Shown piece by piece: positions 31,353 to 41,123 of a stretch of 64,000 nucleotides of DNA; the stretch's first letter is position 1, and each line of letters begins with the position of its first letter. The notes beneath the pieces were generated by a model that was given only the letters and a program-made list of their open reading frames with translations, searched no databases and was not told the origin of the DNA. Position numbers and translations under genes: made by a program. This DNA is from Paracoccaceae bacterium (GTDB taxonomy: Bacteria; Pseudomonadota; Alphaproteobacteria; Rhodobacterales; Rhodobacteraceae), in the NCBI GenBank assembly GCA_029246285.1, contig JAQWNW010000069.1:49001-113000 (forward strand), in the 5' to 3' direction.

Positions 31353-32852
31353 TCAAGACTTTGGTCCCGGTAACAATATTTTAAAAACCAACACGCGAGC
31401 ATAATCCCTTTCACCCCGTTTAACATCAAGTGACTCTAAATATTCCATATTTTGATCAACTTCTCTTACTTTTAATCTTATTTCCTCCAGTCGTTTATCT
31501 GAATTATTTTTTAACACAGGTACAAGCAAGTATCCCATCTCAGGCTTTGTATCATTCTCCCTATATCTGAAATGATGAGGATCATCGCTAAGAACTCTGA
31601 TCGAATACTTTTCACTTAACACAACCCCAAGCAATGCTGCATCAACCCAATTTAAAAATCCAATCTTTGTTAAATCGTCATCACAACAAATATCATCGAA
31701 TTTTTTACCAAACTCATCCCACCGCATGAACTGCAATGTATTATCCCATTTTGGGATTATTGTTTGATGCATGGTTAACCATCCATTATTGACGTGAAAG
31801 CTAAAGGCACAAATTATCACCCAGATTGGCATCTTAAAAATAATCAACCATATTTTAAATTTTCTTTTGAATGCCTGCCCTTTTTGTTTCAGCAAAAGAC
31901 CAACTAAAGGCAAAGTTAACATCCAACCCGGCATAGTCCAGTGGGGAAAGCCATTGGAACCAAGCAAGAAGAGAACATTAAATCCGAAAATTATAAACAA
32001 TGCAGGATAAATTAAGAAATTTATTCGCTCATTCTTTTTCACCACAAACAAAGCCCAAATTGACAGTATTAGCGCAGGTGGTGAGAAATATATCAATTGA
32101 CCAACAAACATTTTAACAAAATTAAGAATACTAAATTCGGTATGTGCTCGGGCACTGTGAAATGTGAATGTAGGCCAACCTTCATAATAATTCCACATTA
32201 AGACAGGTAAGGCACCTATAGACCCAACTAAAGCGACGATCCAGATTCGTGATTGAAAAATCCAATAAAATCTTTTTTTTGTCGTTAAGAAATAAACAAG
32301 CAGTGCTAAAGGTATCAAAATTGAATGATATTTAGACAAAAATGATAATGCCAACCAGAAACCAACCATTATAAGTTTAAGATTGTAATAAGATTTGGTA
32401 TCTTGTGACTTCAAGAATAAATACAACGTCATACATATTGAAGCATTCAACATTGCATCAGGCAGTACAAAGGCTCCACCAGAAAAAAAGAAAAATGGAG
32501 AGATGCAATATAATAAGCCACTCCATAAAGCAGTAGCCTTTCCACAAATCTGCAGGCCTATTCCGTAAAGAGCATAGATCGTTATGGAGCCAAAAATTAT
32601 CGAAGGAAGTCGATAAATTAAAATACTTTCGAGTCCCGCAATATTCGCGGCAATACGAGGCAACCAAAAACTTAATGGAGGATGATCATAATAACTCCAA
32701 TCAAATTCCTTACCGATAGTTATTTGATAAGCTTCATCTACACCCAATGGCAAGAAATAGGCAAAAATTAGGCGCATGATCAGAAAAATTAAAAATAAAG
32801 ATAAAAAATCTTTATTCTGAAAATAATTCAATTTTTTTTCTGACACGTTCAA
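31353..32852 (-). CDS. Glycosyltransferase family 39 (PMT_2/ArnT-like) membrane protein
   Basis: This 499-residue membrane protein starts with TTG, directly abutting the GT2 stop. It has the acidic first-loop motif LGVDEAYQ and YYDHPPLSFWLPR, typical of PMT_2/ArnT-like enzymes that use a polyprenyl-phosphate sugar donor, followed by about ten hydrophobic segments and a soluble C-terminal domain of about 110 residues. Its partner immediately upstream is a DPM-like GT2 that would make that donor. Together they probably modify a lipid or protein at the periplasmic face; the acceptor is unknown. Confidence 0.82.
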   Translation of the reverse strand: MNVSEKKLNYFQNKDFLSLFLIFLIMRLIFAYFLPLGVDEAYQITIGKEFDWSYYDHPPLSFWLPRIAANIAGLESILIYRLPSIIFGSITIYALYGIGLQICGKATALWSGLLYCISPFFFFSGGAFVLPDAMLNASICMTLYLFLKSQDTKSYYNLKLIMVGFWLALSFLSKYHSILIPLALLVYFLTTKKRFYWIFQSRIWIVALVGSIGALPVLMWNYYEGWPTFTFHSARAHTEFSILNFVKMFVGQLIYFSPPALILSIWALFVVKKNERINFLIYPALFIIFGFNVLFLLGSNGFPHWTMPGWMLTLPLVGLLLKQKGQAFKRKFKIWLIIFKMPIWVIICAFSFHVNNGWLTMHQTIIPKWDNTLQFMRWDEFGKKFDDICCDDDLTKIGFLNWVDAALLGVVLSEKYSIRVLSDDPHHFRYRENDTKPEMGYLLVPVLKNNSDKRLEEIRLKVREVDQNMEYLESLDVKRGERDYARVLVFKILLPGPKS

Positions 32853-33968
32853 TTACCTAATTCGCCAAGTTAACCACCTTGAAGACATAAAATTCCATAT
32901 AGAACTCATCACAGAGCCTAAAAAACTAGCGAAAACCCACAATGGAATAGCCGAATAAACAATATTAGCAACAGCTACATTTGCGACTGCCCCCAAGGAA
33001 CAAACGAAATAAAATGAAATCAATCCAATTAAAGCCTGTTTGCCGATCAGAGACTGATCCCGATAAGTTAACACATTATTTAAGAAGAAGTTTGACGTCA
33101 TTGCTGCAACTACTCCTAAAATCTGAGAATAAAAAAAGCTAAGAAGCAATACTTTTAAAAAAAGAGCCACCATAATTAGCTGAACTAATACTCCGGTCAG
33201 ACCAACAAACAAAAATAATATAAACCTTATGCTTAATCTACCACCTGACAAGCGCGCGAGGATCAAGCCAAAATATTCGAGAGTTACAGCACTATCCATC
33301 TTACTCTCACCAAATTTACGTTCTTTAAACACAAACGGAATTTCAATAACTTTCCAGCCGCCTCTAGAAGCCGATAAAAGATCAGTAAGGATTTTAAAAC
33401 CCTGCATTTGTAACTCTTCAACAACCCCCCTAAAACTTTCTAATCTAACCATAAAAAACCCACTCATTGGATCATTAACACTTATTTTTAAAAGTCGACG
33501 CGCCAAAAAAGTTGCCACATCACTGCCGAGGCTTCTTATCTTAGTCAAACCAGAACCAACCGAGCCTCCAGATACATTGCGTGACCCAACAACCAAATCA
33601 ACATCAGCATCTTCTTTTAATGCAGCTAACATTGACACTAAAATTCTTTCATCATGCTGCAGATCACCATCCATTACAGCAGCAAATGGAGCTGAACTTG
33701 ACAAGATACCCTCAATACATGCTCCTGATAGACCACGCCGACCAACTCGATGAATAACCCTGACATTTTCACGTTTTCTTGCAATTCGTCTTACTTCATC
33801 AGCAGTTCCATCAGGACTATCATCATCTACAAATACAACCTCCCAAACAATCGTTTGCAAAGTTTCATCTAAAAGAGCAATTAATGGTTTAACATTATCT
33901 TTTTCATTATAAGTTGGTATTACCACCGTAAGGGTCAGTTCCTTGAAAGTTGTAGACTTTGCTAACAA
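32853..33968 (-). CDS. Polyprenyl-phosphate glycosyltransferase (DPM1-like GT2) with GtrA domain
   Basis: The 371-residue protein has two parts. Residues 1-240 are a GT2 domain: TVVIPTYNEKDNV, VFVDDDSPDGTADE, AAVMDGDLQHD and VVGSRN, as in dolichol-phosphate mannosyltransferases. From about 245 to the end there are four hydrophobic helices of GtrA type (SIRFILFLFVGLTGVLVQL...). It would charge undecaprenyl phosphate with a sugar and help flip it. The start is TTG at 33968 with GGAG about 9 nt upstream. Confidence 0.88.
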   Translation of the reverse strand: MLAKSTTFKELTLTVVIPTYNEKDNVKPLIALLDETLQTIVWEVVFVDDDSPDGTADEVRRIARKRENVRVIHRVGRRGLSGACIEGILSSSAPFAAVMDGDLQHDERILVSMLAALKEDADVDLVVGSRNVSGGSVGSGLTKIRSLGSDVATFLARRLLKISVNDPMSGFFMVRLESFRGVVEELQMQGFKILTDLLSASRGGWKVIEIPFVFKERKFGESKMDSAVTLEYFGLILARLSGGRLSIRFILFLFVGLTGVLVQLIMVALFLKVLLLSFFYSQILGVVAAMTSNFFLNNVLTYRDQSLIGKQALIGLISFYFVCSLGAVANVAVANIVYSAIPLWVFASFLGSVMSSIWNFMSSRWLTWRIR

Positions 33969-34074
33969 AAAATTAATCTCCAGTAAAATAACTTGAGACC
34001 AAGCAGATACTAAACCCAGCTAATATAGCAAGAACAATATAATAATTTATTTAAAAAGTAATATAATATTGGGA

Positions 34075-34115
34075 ACTAAAAAGCACCACTTAGAGATAAT
34101 ATCCAAGTAGTGCTT
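34075..34115 (-). terminator. Rho-independent terminator after the DUF2147 gene
   Basis: Arms of 11 nt with one mismatch (AAGCACCACTT at 34081-34091 and AAGTAGTGCTT at 34105-34115), then a T run on the minus strand. The hairpin starts 22 nt past the stop at 34138. Confidence 0.7.
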
Positions 34116-34137
34116 ATAAAACTTAAAGTTAAACTAT

Positions 34138-34545
34138 TTATTCAACTCGTTTCCAAGTTTGAGCCTGACAAATCCCCCAAACACAGCCACTAACATCTAA
34201 GGTAGAACCCTTAAGAACCATTTTAGAGTTATATTCTTTGTCATTAGTTGGATTCCAGATTTTGCCCTTTTTGTACTTCCCATCACCAACGATTTGCATG
34301 CCCCAAATTATCGGTTTTCCTTTATGCTCATAATCATCAATGATTTCGCCATCCGAAGAATAGGCATTTTCAATATCACCGCAAACAAGGTCATCACAAT
34401 CAAAAACCTTAACGTGTAACCAACTACCAGTCTCTTCACTTGCTTCTGTTTTCCAAATTCCGTTTGAAGGATCCCCCGCTAAAGCAGGCAAAGTATTCGA
34501 AAACATTAAAGCAATAATACTTATAATTCCTAAAACTTTCTTCAT
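34138..34545 (-). CDS. DUF2147 secreted protein
   Basis: This is a 135-residue protein with a Sec signal peptide (MKKVLGIISIIALMFSNTLPALA, cleavage after ALA about residue 23). The mature part has the DUF2147 pattern: GIWKTEASE, a WxxxI region, GKIWNPTNDKEYNSKMVLKG and a C-terminal CVWGICQAQTWKR. Four cysteines in the mature part could form disulfides. Function of the family is unknown; it is a small periplasmic beta-barrel-like domain. It is transcribed alone, with a strong terminator behind it and a shared upstream region with hom. Confidence 0.85.
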   Translation of the reverse strand: MKKVLGIISIIALMFSNTLPALAGDPSNGIWKTEASEETGSWLHVKVFDCDDLVCGDIENAYSSDGEIIDDYEHKGKPIIWGMQIVGDGKYKKGKIWNPTNDKEYNSKMVLKGSTLDVSGCVWGICQAQTWKRVE

Positions 34546-34753
34546 TTACCTCTCCCTTCTGATCTAATTTGTTAAAGATCAGATGAATAAATCAGATGAA
34601 TAACTTCTAATTTTAATTTCTTTTATTAATAACACATAATCTCACTTTTTTTTCTTCAATGTCAATTTCAAAAATAATCATTTAAGTATTAGTTAAACCT
34701 TGATAGCAAGCAGAAATATTTCGAATTAAGAAAAAGGAAAAAAGGAAACCAAT

Positions 34754-36043
34754 ATGCAAGATTCTATAAGAGTAGGCATTGCTGGTTTAGGAACCGTAGG
34801 CTCGGGTGTCGCAAAGATTTTGCTATCAAATGCACATCTAATTAACTCCAGATGCAACCGAAAAATTGAGTTGACTGCCGTTTCATCAAGATCCAAATCA
34901 AAACAACGCGGCTTTCCTTTAAAAAAAATTCATTGGGAAGAAAATTTAATCAATCTTGCTAGACGCGATGATATAGATATCTTTGTGGAACTCATAGGTG
35001 GTGAAGGGAATCCAGCCAAGGAGGCAATAGAGGTGGCGCTTAACCACGGAAAACATGTAGTTACAGCGAATAAAGCTTTATTGGCAAAACACGGCCATCA
35101 GCTCGCAAAACTTGCTGAGAGTAAGGGGCTTTCATTAAAGTTTGAAGCGGCTGTAGCTGGTGGAATACCCGCTATCAAAACTTTAAATGAGAGTTTAGCA
35201 GGTAATAAGATAAATCGCCTTATGGGTGTAATGAACGGGACCTGTAATTATATTTTGACAAGAATGGAAAATGCTAATTTATCTTATGAAAAAGTTTTTA
35301 AACAAGCAAAGGATTTAGGCTATGTAGAAGCAGATCCGACGCTTGATGTTGGTGGTATTGATGCAGGGCACAAGTTAGCAATTCTATCATCAATTGCTTT
35401 TGGAACAGAGATTGATTTTGATTCCGTATATTTGCAAGGGATCGAGTCAATTACAATTCAAGACATCTATCAAGCAAAGGAGTTGGGCTACCGAATAAAA
35501 CTTTTGGGCGTCAGTCAAAAAACCGATAACGGCCTAGAGCAACGGATGCAACCTTGTTTGGTCCCCGCTAACTCCGCTATTGGGCAGCTAGAAAATGCTA
35601 TGAACATGGTTATCTATGAAGGAGACAATTCTGGGCCAATAACACTTAGTGGCGCGGGAGCTGGCGAAGGTCCCACTGCATCCTCTGTATTGTCAGATAT
35701 CATCGACTTAGCTCGAGATAATAAAGTACCAACCTTTGGAAAACCTGTCACAGAACTAGTTAAAGCCATTCCAACGAGTAGACCCGCTCCAGGTGCCTAT
35801 TACGTTAGAACAAAACTCAAGGATTCGCCGGGAGTATTAGCCAAAATGGCAACAGCGCTTGGAGATCATGGAATTTCCATCGATCGAATGCGGCAAACCC
35901 AACACGAAGACGTTGCCGCACCAGTAGTAATAGTTACCCATAAAACCTTACCTGAAACTCTTAGCAATGCATTAACAGCAGTTGCAAAAACTGGAGTAAT
36001 TTTGGAAGACCCCGTCGTTATACGTATTGAGGATATACAGTAG
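34754..36043 (+). CDS. hom: Homoserine dehydrogenase
   Basis: This 429-residue enzyme reduces aspartate semialdehyde to homoserine for threonine and methionine. It has an N-terminal NAD(P) site (GIAGLGTVGSGV), the catalytic region with KFEAAVAGGIPAIK and GVMNGTCNYIL, and a C-terminal ACT domain (YVRTKLKDSPGVLAKMATAL) that gives threonine feedback control. It is monofunctional. It lies 64 nt before glpX in the hom-glpX-recJ block. Confidence 0.97.
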   Translation: MQDSIRVGIAGLGTVGSGVAKILLSNAHLINSRCNRKIELTAVSSRSKSKQRGFPLKKIHWEENLINLARRDDIDIFVELIGGEGNPAKEAIEVALNHGKHVVTANKALLAKHGHQLAKLAESKGLSLKFEAAVAGGIPAIKTLNESLAGNKINRLMGVMNGTCNYILTRMENANLSYEKVFKQAKDLGYVEADPTLDVGGIDAGHKLAILSSIAFGTEIDFDSVYLQGIESITIQDIYQAKELGYRIKLLGVSQKTDNGLEQRMQPCLVPANSAIGQLENAMNMVIYEGDNSGPITLSGAGAGEGPTASSVLSDIIDLARDNKVPTFGKPVTELVKAIPTSRPAPGAYYVRTKLKDSPGVLAKMATALGDHGISIDRMRQTQHEDVAAPVVIVTHKTLPETLSNALTAVAKTGVILEDPVVIRIEDIQ

Positions 36044-36107
36044 TGTATTGCTAATATATAAATGCTTAAATACCATAAAAGCTACTTTAAATTGAGGTTA
36101 CAATAAG

Positions 36108-37076
36108 ATGTCACAAGAAATAAAATTTCACGATAGAATGCTTTCACTAGGATTGGCACGAGTAACAGAATCTGCTGCATTAGCATCTGCAAAATTAATT
36201 GGAAGAGGTGATGAAAAAGCCGCTGACCAAGCGGCAGTTGATGCTATGAGAGATGAATTAAATAAATTAGAAATAAATGGAACAGTGGTAATAGGGGAAG
36301 GTGAAAGAGATGAAGCGCCCATGTTATATATCGGTGAAAATGTGGGACAAGGTCAGGGCCCAGAAGTCGATATCGCTTTAGATCCGTTAGAAGGTACAAC
36401 CCTAACCGCCAAAGACATGCCAAATGCCTTGGCTGTTATCGCAATGGGTCCCAGAAATACTATGCTGCACGCTCCTGACGTATATATGGATAAGCTTGCA
36501 ATCGGGCCAGGGTTTAAAAGTGATATAGTGACTTTGGATATGACGCCAACTGAAAGAATAAAAACATTAGCGAATGCCAAAAATTGCGAAGTTAGCGATA
36601 TAACTGTTTGTATTTTAGAAAGACCGCGCCACGAAGATCTGATCGAAGAGGTCAGAAATATTGGTGCCTCAATTCGATTAATTACAGACGGCGATGTTGC
36701 TGGTGTTATGCACTGTGCAGAAGCACAAAAAACTGGAATCGATATGTATATGGGCTCTGGAGGCGCACCCGAAGGTGTTTTGGCAGCCGCAGCGTTGAAA
36801 TGCATGGGTGGACAAATTCAAGGCCGTTTAATTTTTAGAAATAACGACGAAGAAAAACGCGCAATCAATGCTGGTATCGAAAATTTAGACAAAATATATA
36901 CAAGGGACGAAATGGTTAAGGCTGACGTAATATTTGCTGCTACTGGGGTCACTGATGGCTCTCTTTTAAACGGTATTAAACGCGGTACAGATTTTATTGA
37001 AACAAATACGATGCTGATGCGTTCCAAAACAGGCTCTGTCCGATACCTGAATTACCGGCAGAAAATACATCGGTAA
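36108..37076 (+). CDS. glpX: Fructose-1,6-bisphosphatase class II
   Basis: This 322-residue class II FBPase hydrolyses fructose 1,6-bisphosphate in gluconeogenesis. The metal-binding signatures GEGERDE (63-69) and DPLEGT (92-97) are present, as are DGDVAGVMHCA and MYMGSGGAPEGVLAAAALK. It is 5 nt from recJ. In alphaproteobacteria this may be the main FBPase. Confidence 0.96.
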   Translation: MSQEIKFHDRMLSLGLARVTESAALASAKLIGRGDEKAADQAAVDAMRDELNKLEINGTVVIGEGERDEAPMLYIGENVGQGQGPEVDIALDPLEGTTLTAKDMPNALAVIAMGPRNTMLHAPDVYMDKLAIGPGFKSDIVTLDMTPTERIKTLANAKNCEVSDITVCILERPRHEDLIEEVRNIGASIRLITDGDVAGVMHCAEAQKTGIDMYMGSGGAPEGVLAAAALKCMGGQIQGRLIFRNNDEEKRAINAGIENLDKIYTRDEMVKADVIFAATGVTDGSLLNGIKRGTDFIETNTMLMRSKTGSVRYLNYRQKIHR

Positions 37077-37081
37077 CAAAA

Positions 37082-38827
37082 ATGCAACGCGCTTTTGCTG
37101 ATGTCGAAAGTTCCTTAACAAACAAGCGATGGAAACCTGTGGCGGAAGAAATTCATCGCCAAGGTCTAGCAATTTCACAGTCGTTAGAAATACCAGAAAT
37201 TGTTAGTCGTGTAATTGCTACGCAAAATGTACCGATTGAAAATGTTCGGTCGTTTATGGATCCAAAAATTAAAACTTTGATGCCTGATCCTAAATCCTTC
37301 AAAGATCTTGAAAAAGCGGCAAAGAGAATAATCGATGCAATTAATGGAAAAGAAAAAATTGCTATATTTTCTGATTACGATGTCGATGGCGCAGCGTCAG
37401 GAGCAATTTTACACAATTGGCTAAGAGAGCTCGGACTATCTTGCACAATCTATATTCCAGATCGGATAAAGGAAGGTTTTGGGCCAAATATTAAAGCAAT
37501 GGAAAATCTCTCCAAAAATCATGACTTAATTATCTGCTTAGATTGTGGCACCGTAGCTTTTGAAGGGATAAATGCAGCCCAGCCAAAGGATGTAATCGTT
37601 GTTGATCATCATCTAGCTGAAGAAAAATTGCCTGCCGCATACGCTGTTGTAAATCCTAGCCGTCAAGACGAGAGCGAAGACTTTAAATATCTATGCGCAA
37701 CCGGGATGTTGTTTATCTTACTCGTTGAAGCAAATGCTCAAATAAAGTCAGATAATAAAAATGCGCCAGATCTATTTCAATTTTTGGACTTAGTGGCCTT
37801 GGCAACAATTGCTGATGTTGCTCCTATGACTGGATTAAACCGCGCTTTCGTAAAACAAGGTTTAACGATAATGGCAAAGCGAAAAAACCCTGGTTTAAGA
37901 GCACTATGCGATGTTTGCAAACTAAACTCACCTCCATCCACTTATGATCTTGGCTTTTTGCTTGGACCAAGGATAAATGCGGGTGGTAGAATAGGAAATT
38001 CCAAATTAGGAATTGAGCTTTTAACGTCCAAAACAAGCGCTGAAGCTGAGGGGTTTGCAAATAAGCTTGATGAGTTGAATATTGATCGGCGTAAAATTGA
38101 AGCAAAAGCTCTTCAAGAAGCAGAAGATCAAATAGCTGAACGTAATTCAAAAAGCGCGTTGCTTTGGGTGGCCAAAGAAGGATGGCATCCAGGGGTCGTA
38201 GGAATAATAGCATCAAGACTAAAAGAAAAATATAATAAACCAACAGTCGTTTTTAGCATAGAAAATGGAGAGTGTTCAGGATCAGCAAGATCAATAAAGG
38301 GGATTAATATCGGTTTTGGAGTTTCTAAATTAGTTAGTGAAAATTTAATTACTAAGGGTGGTGGACATAGCTTGGCTGCAGGCTTGTCCTTGAAAGAACA
38401 ACAAATATCAAAAGCTATGGAAAGATTAGAAAAAATAATATTGAAAAATGGCACCCAAAATATTCCCAAACCAGAATTGATGATTACTGGCGCGGTAATG
38501 TGTCGAGCAATAGATGAAGATTTGGTTGTCAATATCGAAAGCGCTGGTCCATTTGGAACAAATATTCCAACTCCGAATCTTGCTCTACTGAATCAAAGAA
38601 TACTTTATTCAAAACGCGTTGGTGAAAACCACTTAAGATTAACAGTATCAGATGAGACAAATTCAAAAGTGGATGTAATAGCTTTTAAAGCATTTGATAC
38701 AAAAATCGGCAAAGCACTTGAGGATCACAAGGGTATGAAATTTCATTTAGTTGGACAATTAAAAATTGATGATTGGGGTGGAAAAAGACGTGTAAAATTT
38801 CATTTACAAGATGTTGCCCCAGCTTAA
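37082..38827 (+). CDS. recJ: Single-stranded-DNA-specific exonuclease RecJ
   Basis: This 581-residue 5'-3' exonuclease of the DHH family functions in recombination and mismatch repair. Motif I is FSDYDVDG (around 96-103), motif III is VVDHH (DHH at 175-177), followed by the DHHA1 domain with GGHSLAAG and an OB-fold C-terminus (LRLTVSDETNSKVDVIAF). All expected acidic residues are visible. It ends the hom-glpX-recJ unit before tRNA-Glu. Confidence 0.97.
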   Translation: MQRAFADVESSLTNKRWKPVAEEIHRQGLAISQSLEIPEIVSRVIATQNVPIENVRSFMDPKIKTLMPDPKSFKDLEKAAKRIIDAINGKEKIAIFSDYDVDGAASGAILHNWLRELGLSCTIYIPDRIKEGFGPNIKAMENLSKNHDLIICLDCGTVAFEGINAAQPKDVIVVDHHLAEEKLPAAYAVVNPSRQDESEDFKYLCATGMLFILLVEANAQIKSDNKNAPDLFQFLDLVALATIADVAPMTGLNRAFVKQGLTIMAKRKNPGLRALCDVCKLNSPPSTYDLGFLLGPRINAGGRIGNSKLGIELLTSKTSAEAEGFANKLDELNIDRRKIEAKALQEAEDQIAERNSKSALLWVAKEGWHPGVVGIIASRLKEKYNKPTVVFSIENGECSGSARSIKGINIGFGVSKLVSENLITKGGGHSLAAGLSLKEQQISKAMERLEKIILKNGTQNIPKPELMITGAVMCRAIDEDLVVNIESAGPFGTNIPTPNLALLNQRILYSKRVGENHLRLTVSDETNSKVDVIAFKAFDTKIGKALEDHKGMKFHLVGQLKIDDWGGKRRVKFHLQDVAPA

Positions 38828-38865
38828 AACTTGAAATATTAGCTACATTAATTTGAATATTTCGC

Positions 38866-38894
38866 TTGCAAGATTGTTGCTCCCAAACTACAAG
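38866..38894 (+). promoter_or_regulatory. Promoter of tRNA-Glu
   Basis: TTGCAA (38866-38871) and TACAAG (38889-38894) are spaced by 17 nt, placing the start about 10 nt before the tRNA. A GC-containing discriminator (GCG) follows. Confidence 0.5.
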
Positions 38895-38910
38895 GCGTTC
38901 ACGAAATAGC

Positions 38911-38985
38911 GGTCCCTTCGTCTATCGGTTAGGACGCCAGGTTTTCAACCTGGAAAGAGGGGTTCGATTCCCCTAGGGACTGCCA
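38911..38985 (+). tRNA. tRNA-Glu (UUC)
   Basis: The 75-nt cloverleaf has acceptor GGTCCCT/AGGGACT, anticodon stem CCAGG/CCTGG with loop TTTTCAA (anticodon TTC), T arm AGGGGTTCGATTCCCCT and an encoded CCA end. It sits in the recJ-adhI gap and is the only feature there apart from its promoter. Confidence 0.97.
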
Positions 38986-39123
38986 TTTCAAACACTCCCT
39001 AAAACATACGACTATTACCTTTGGTCCGCTTCATATCAAGGTATTGTTATGTTTAAAAAAATTTATTAAGCTTGCTTTAAATACGTCAATTGAGAGTAAG
39101 ATTTATTAGAGGGATTACATATT

Positions 39124-40236
39124 ATGAGAACACGAGCTGCTGTCGCTTTGGAAGCTGGAAAACCACTAGAAATTATGGAAGTAAATCTAGAAGGCCCGAA
39201 AGCCGGTGAAGTTTTAGTGGAAATAAAAGCGACCGGACTTTGCCATACGGATGAATTTACAAGATCTGGCGCAGATCCTGAAGGAGCGTTTCCGGCAATA
39301 CTTGGACACGAAGGCGCAGGAGTAGTTCTAGAGATAGGTGCAGGTGTAACCTCAGTAAAACCTGGTGATCATGTTATTCCATTGTACACCCCAGAGTGCC
39401 GAGAATGTGACTATTGCTTAAATCCCAAAACCAATTTGTGTCAAGCAATTAGAACAACGCAAGGTCAAGGGGTAATGCCTGATGGAACTTCAAGATTTTC
39501 AATGTTAGACGGTACACCCATTCTACATTATATGGGTTGTTCGACATTTGCCAACCATACCGTACTTCCAGAGATCGCACTTGCAAAAGTTCGCAAAGAC
39601 GCACCCTTTGATAAAATTTGTTACATCGGATGCGGTGTTACGACTGGCATTGGCGCGGTGATTAATACTGCAAAAGTAGAGATAGGATCACGAGCAATTG
39701 TTTTTGGACTTGGCGGCATTGGTTTGAACGTAATCCAAGGTTTAAGATTAGCAGGTGCAGATCAAATAGTTGGCGTAGATCTAAATATCGGTAAAGTTGA
39801 AATGGCAGAAAAATTTGGGATGACAGATTTTGTAAATCCAAATGATATCTCTGGTGATATGGTTGAACATCTTGTCGAATTAACAAAAGGCGGAGCTGAC
39901 TACACATTTGATGCGACTGGAAATGTGTCAGTGATGAGAACTGCGTTAGAAGCTGCTCATAAGGGTTGGGGCGAAAGTATTATTATTGGAGTCGCTCCCG
40001 CTGGTGCAGAAATTTCTACAAGACCATTTCAATTAGTCACAGGTAGAAGTTGGAGAGGTACAGCTTTTGGTGGCGCAAGCGGGCGAACGGATGTTCCAAA
40101 AATAGTTGATTGGTATATGAATGGAAAAATTGAAATTGATCCAATGATCACGCATACTATGCCTCTGGAAGATATAAATAAAGGTTTTGATCTTATGCAT
40201 GAAGGTAAATCTATTCGGGCGGTTGTAGAATTTTAA
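39124..40236 (+). CDS. adhI: S-(hydroxymethyl)glutathione dehydrogenase / class III alcohol dehydrogenase
   Basis: This 370-residue zinc enzyme oxidises S-hydroxymethylglutathione, formed from formaldehyde, to S-formylglutathione. The catalytic zinc ligands lie in TGLCHTDEF and GHEGAGVV, the structural zinc cysteines in [15 protein letters not shown], and the NAD site in [13 protein letters not shown]. Length and wording are typical of class III ADH. The next gene begins at the base after its stop codon, so they form one unit; formaldehyde from N- or S-methyl groups is a likely source. Confidence 0.94.
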   Translation: MRTRAAVALEAGKPLEIMEVNLEGPKAGEVLVEIKATGLCHTDEFTRSGADPEGAFPAILGHEGAGVVLEIGAGVTSVKPGDHVIPLYTPECRECDYCLNPKTNLCQAIRTTQGQGVMPDGTSRFSMLDGTPILHYMGCSTFANHTVLPEIALAKVRKDAPFDKICYIGCGVTTGIGAVINTAKVEIGSRAIVFGLGGIGLNVIQGLRLAGADQIVGVDLNIGKVEMAEKFGMTDFVNPNDISGDMVEHLVELTKGGADYTFDATGNVSVMRTALEAAHKGWGESIIIGVAPAGAEISTRPFQLVTGRSWRGTAFGGASGRTDVPKIVDWYMNGKIEIDPMITHTMPLEDINKGFDLMHEGKSIRAVVEF

Positions 40237-41112
40237 ATGGCTGAAATTTTAAATCCTGAAGTACACAGCTTTTTTGATGAAACTACAAATGCTGCCTGTT
40301 ATATTGTTAAAGATCCGAGTTCGAGTGCATGTGCAGTTATAGACTCAATACTTGATTTCGATCTAGCTTCGGGTAGAACTTCAACATCTCACGCCGATAT
40401 GCTAATTAAAGAGATAACGGATAAAAATTGGACTTTGGAATGGGTTATTGAAACTCATGTTCATGCTGATCATTTGTCCGCTGCTCCATATCTAGCACAG
40501 CAATTGGGAGGTAAAATCGCCATAGGTGCAAACATTGAATCTGTTCAAAAAGTCTTTGGTAAAATTTTTAATGCAGGCACTGAATTTCAAATGGATGGTA
40601 GCCAATTTGATAGGCTGTTTACAGATGGGGATGAGTTCAAAATTGGCAATCTAAATGTCCGTGTAATGCATACGCCTGGCCATACACCCGCATGTGTGAC
40701 TTACGTATTGAGCGATGCCGCGTTTATTGGCGACACTTTATTCATGCCTGACTTTGGAACAGCCCGAGCAGATTTTCCAGGAGGATCAGCAAAAGATTTA
40801 TATGATTCTATTCAAAAAATACTTTCCCTTCCAGCTGATACCAGATTATTTTTATGTCATGATTACAAAGCGCCAGGAAGAGATGAATTTTGCTGGGAAA
40901 CAACTGTAGCAAAACAAAAAGAACTAAATATTCATGTGGGTGGTGGAAAATCTGAAAGTGAATTCATAGACTTTAGAACAACTAGAGATGCACAACTTTC
41001 AATGCCCAAGCTAATTATTCCATCTATTCAAGTTAACATGCGCGCGGGCGAGTTACCCCCTGCCGAAGACGATGGCAAGCATTACTTAAAAGTACCAATT
41101 AACAGATTATAA
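40237..41112 (+). CDS. Metallo-beta-lactamase-fold hydrolase (glyoxalase II/ETHE1-like)
   Basis: The 291-residue protein has the full MBL metal set: HVHADH (74-79), HTPGHTPACV, GDTLFMPDFG and CHDYKAPG. It belongs to the glyoxalase II/persulfide dioxygenase group; the tail after residue 215 (about 75 residues, ending AEDDGKHYLKVPINRL) matches MBL proteins often paired with formaldehyde dehydrogenase. It follows adhI with no gap. No S-formylglutathione hydrolase (esterase D) is near, so it may act on S-formylglutathione or another glutathione thioester; this is inference. Confidence 0.85.
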   Translation: MAEILNPEVHSFFDETTNAACYIVKDPSSSACAVIDSILDFDLASGRTSTSHADMLIKEITDKNWTLEWVIETHVHADHLSAAPYLAQQLGGKIAIGANIESVQKVFGKIFNAGTEFQMDGSQFDRLFTDGDEFKIGNLNVRVMHTPGHTPACVTYVLSDAAFIGDTLFMPDFGTARADFPGGSAKDLYDSIQKILSLPADTRLFLCHDYKAPGRDEFCWETTVAKQKELNIHVGGGKSESEFIDFRTTRDAQLSMPKLIIPSIQVNMRAGELPPAEDDGKHYLKVPINRL

Positions 41113-41123
41113 ATAATAAAAAA

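Noticed and set aside
34579..34603. Direct repeat TCAGATGAATAA (two copies, 13 nt apart) between DUF2147 and hom
   Set aside because: There are only two copies and no known motif; insufficient to call an operator or a repeat element.
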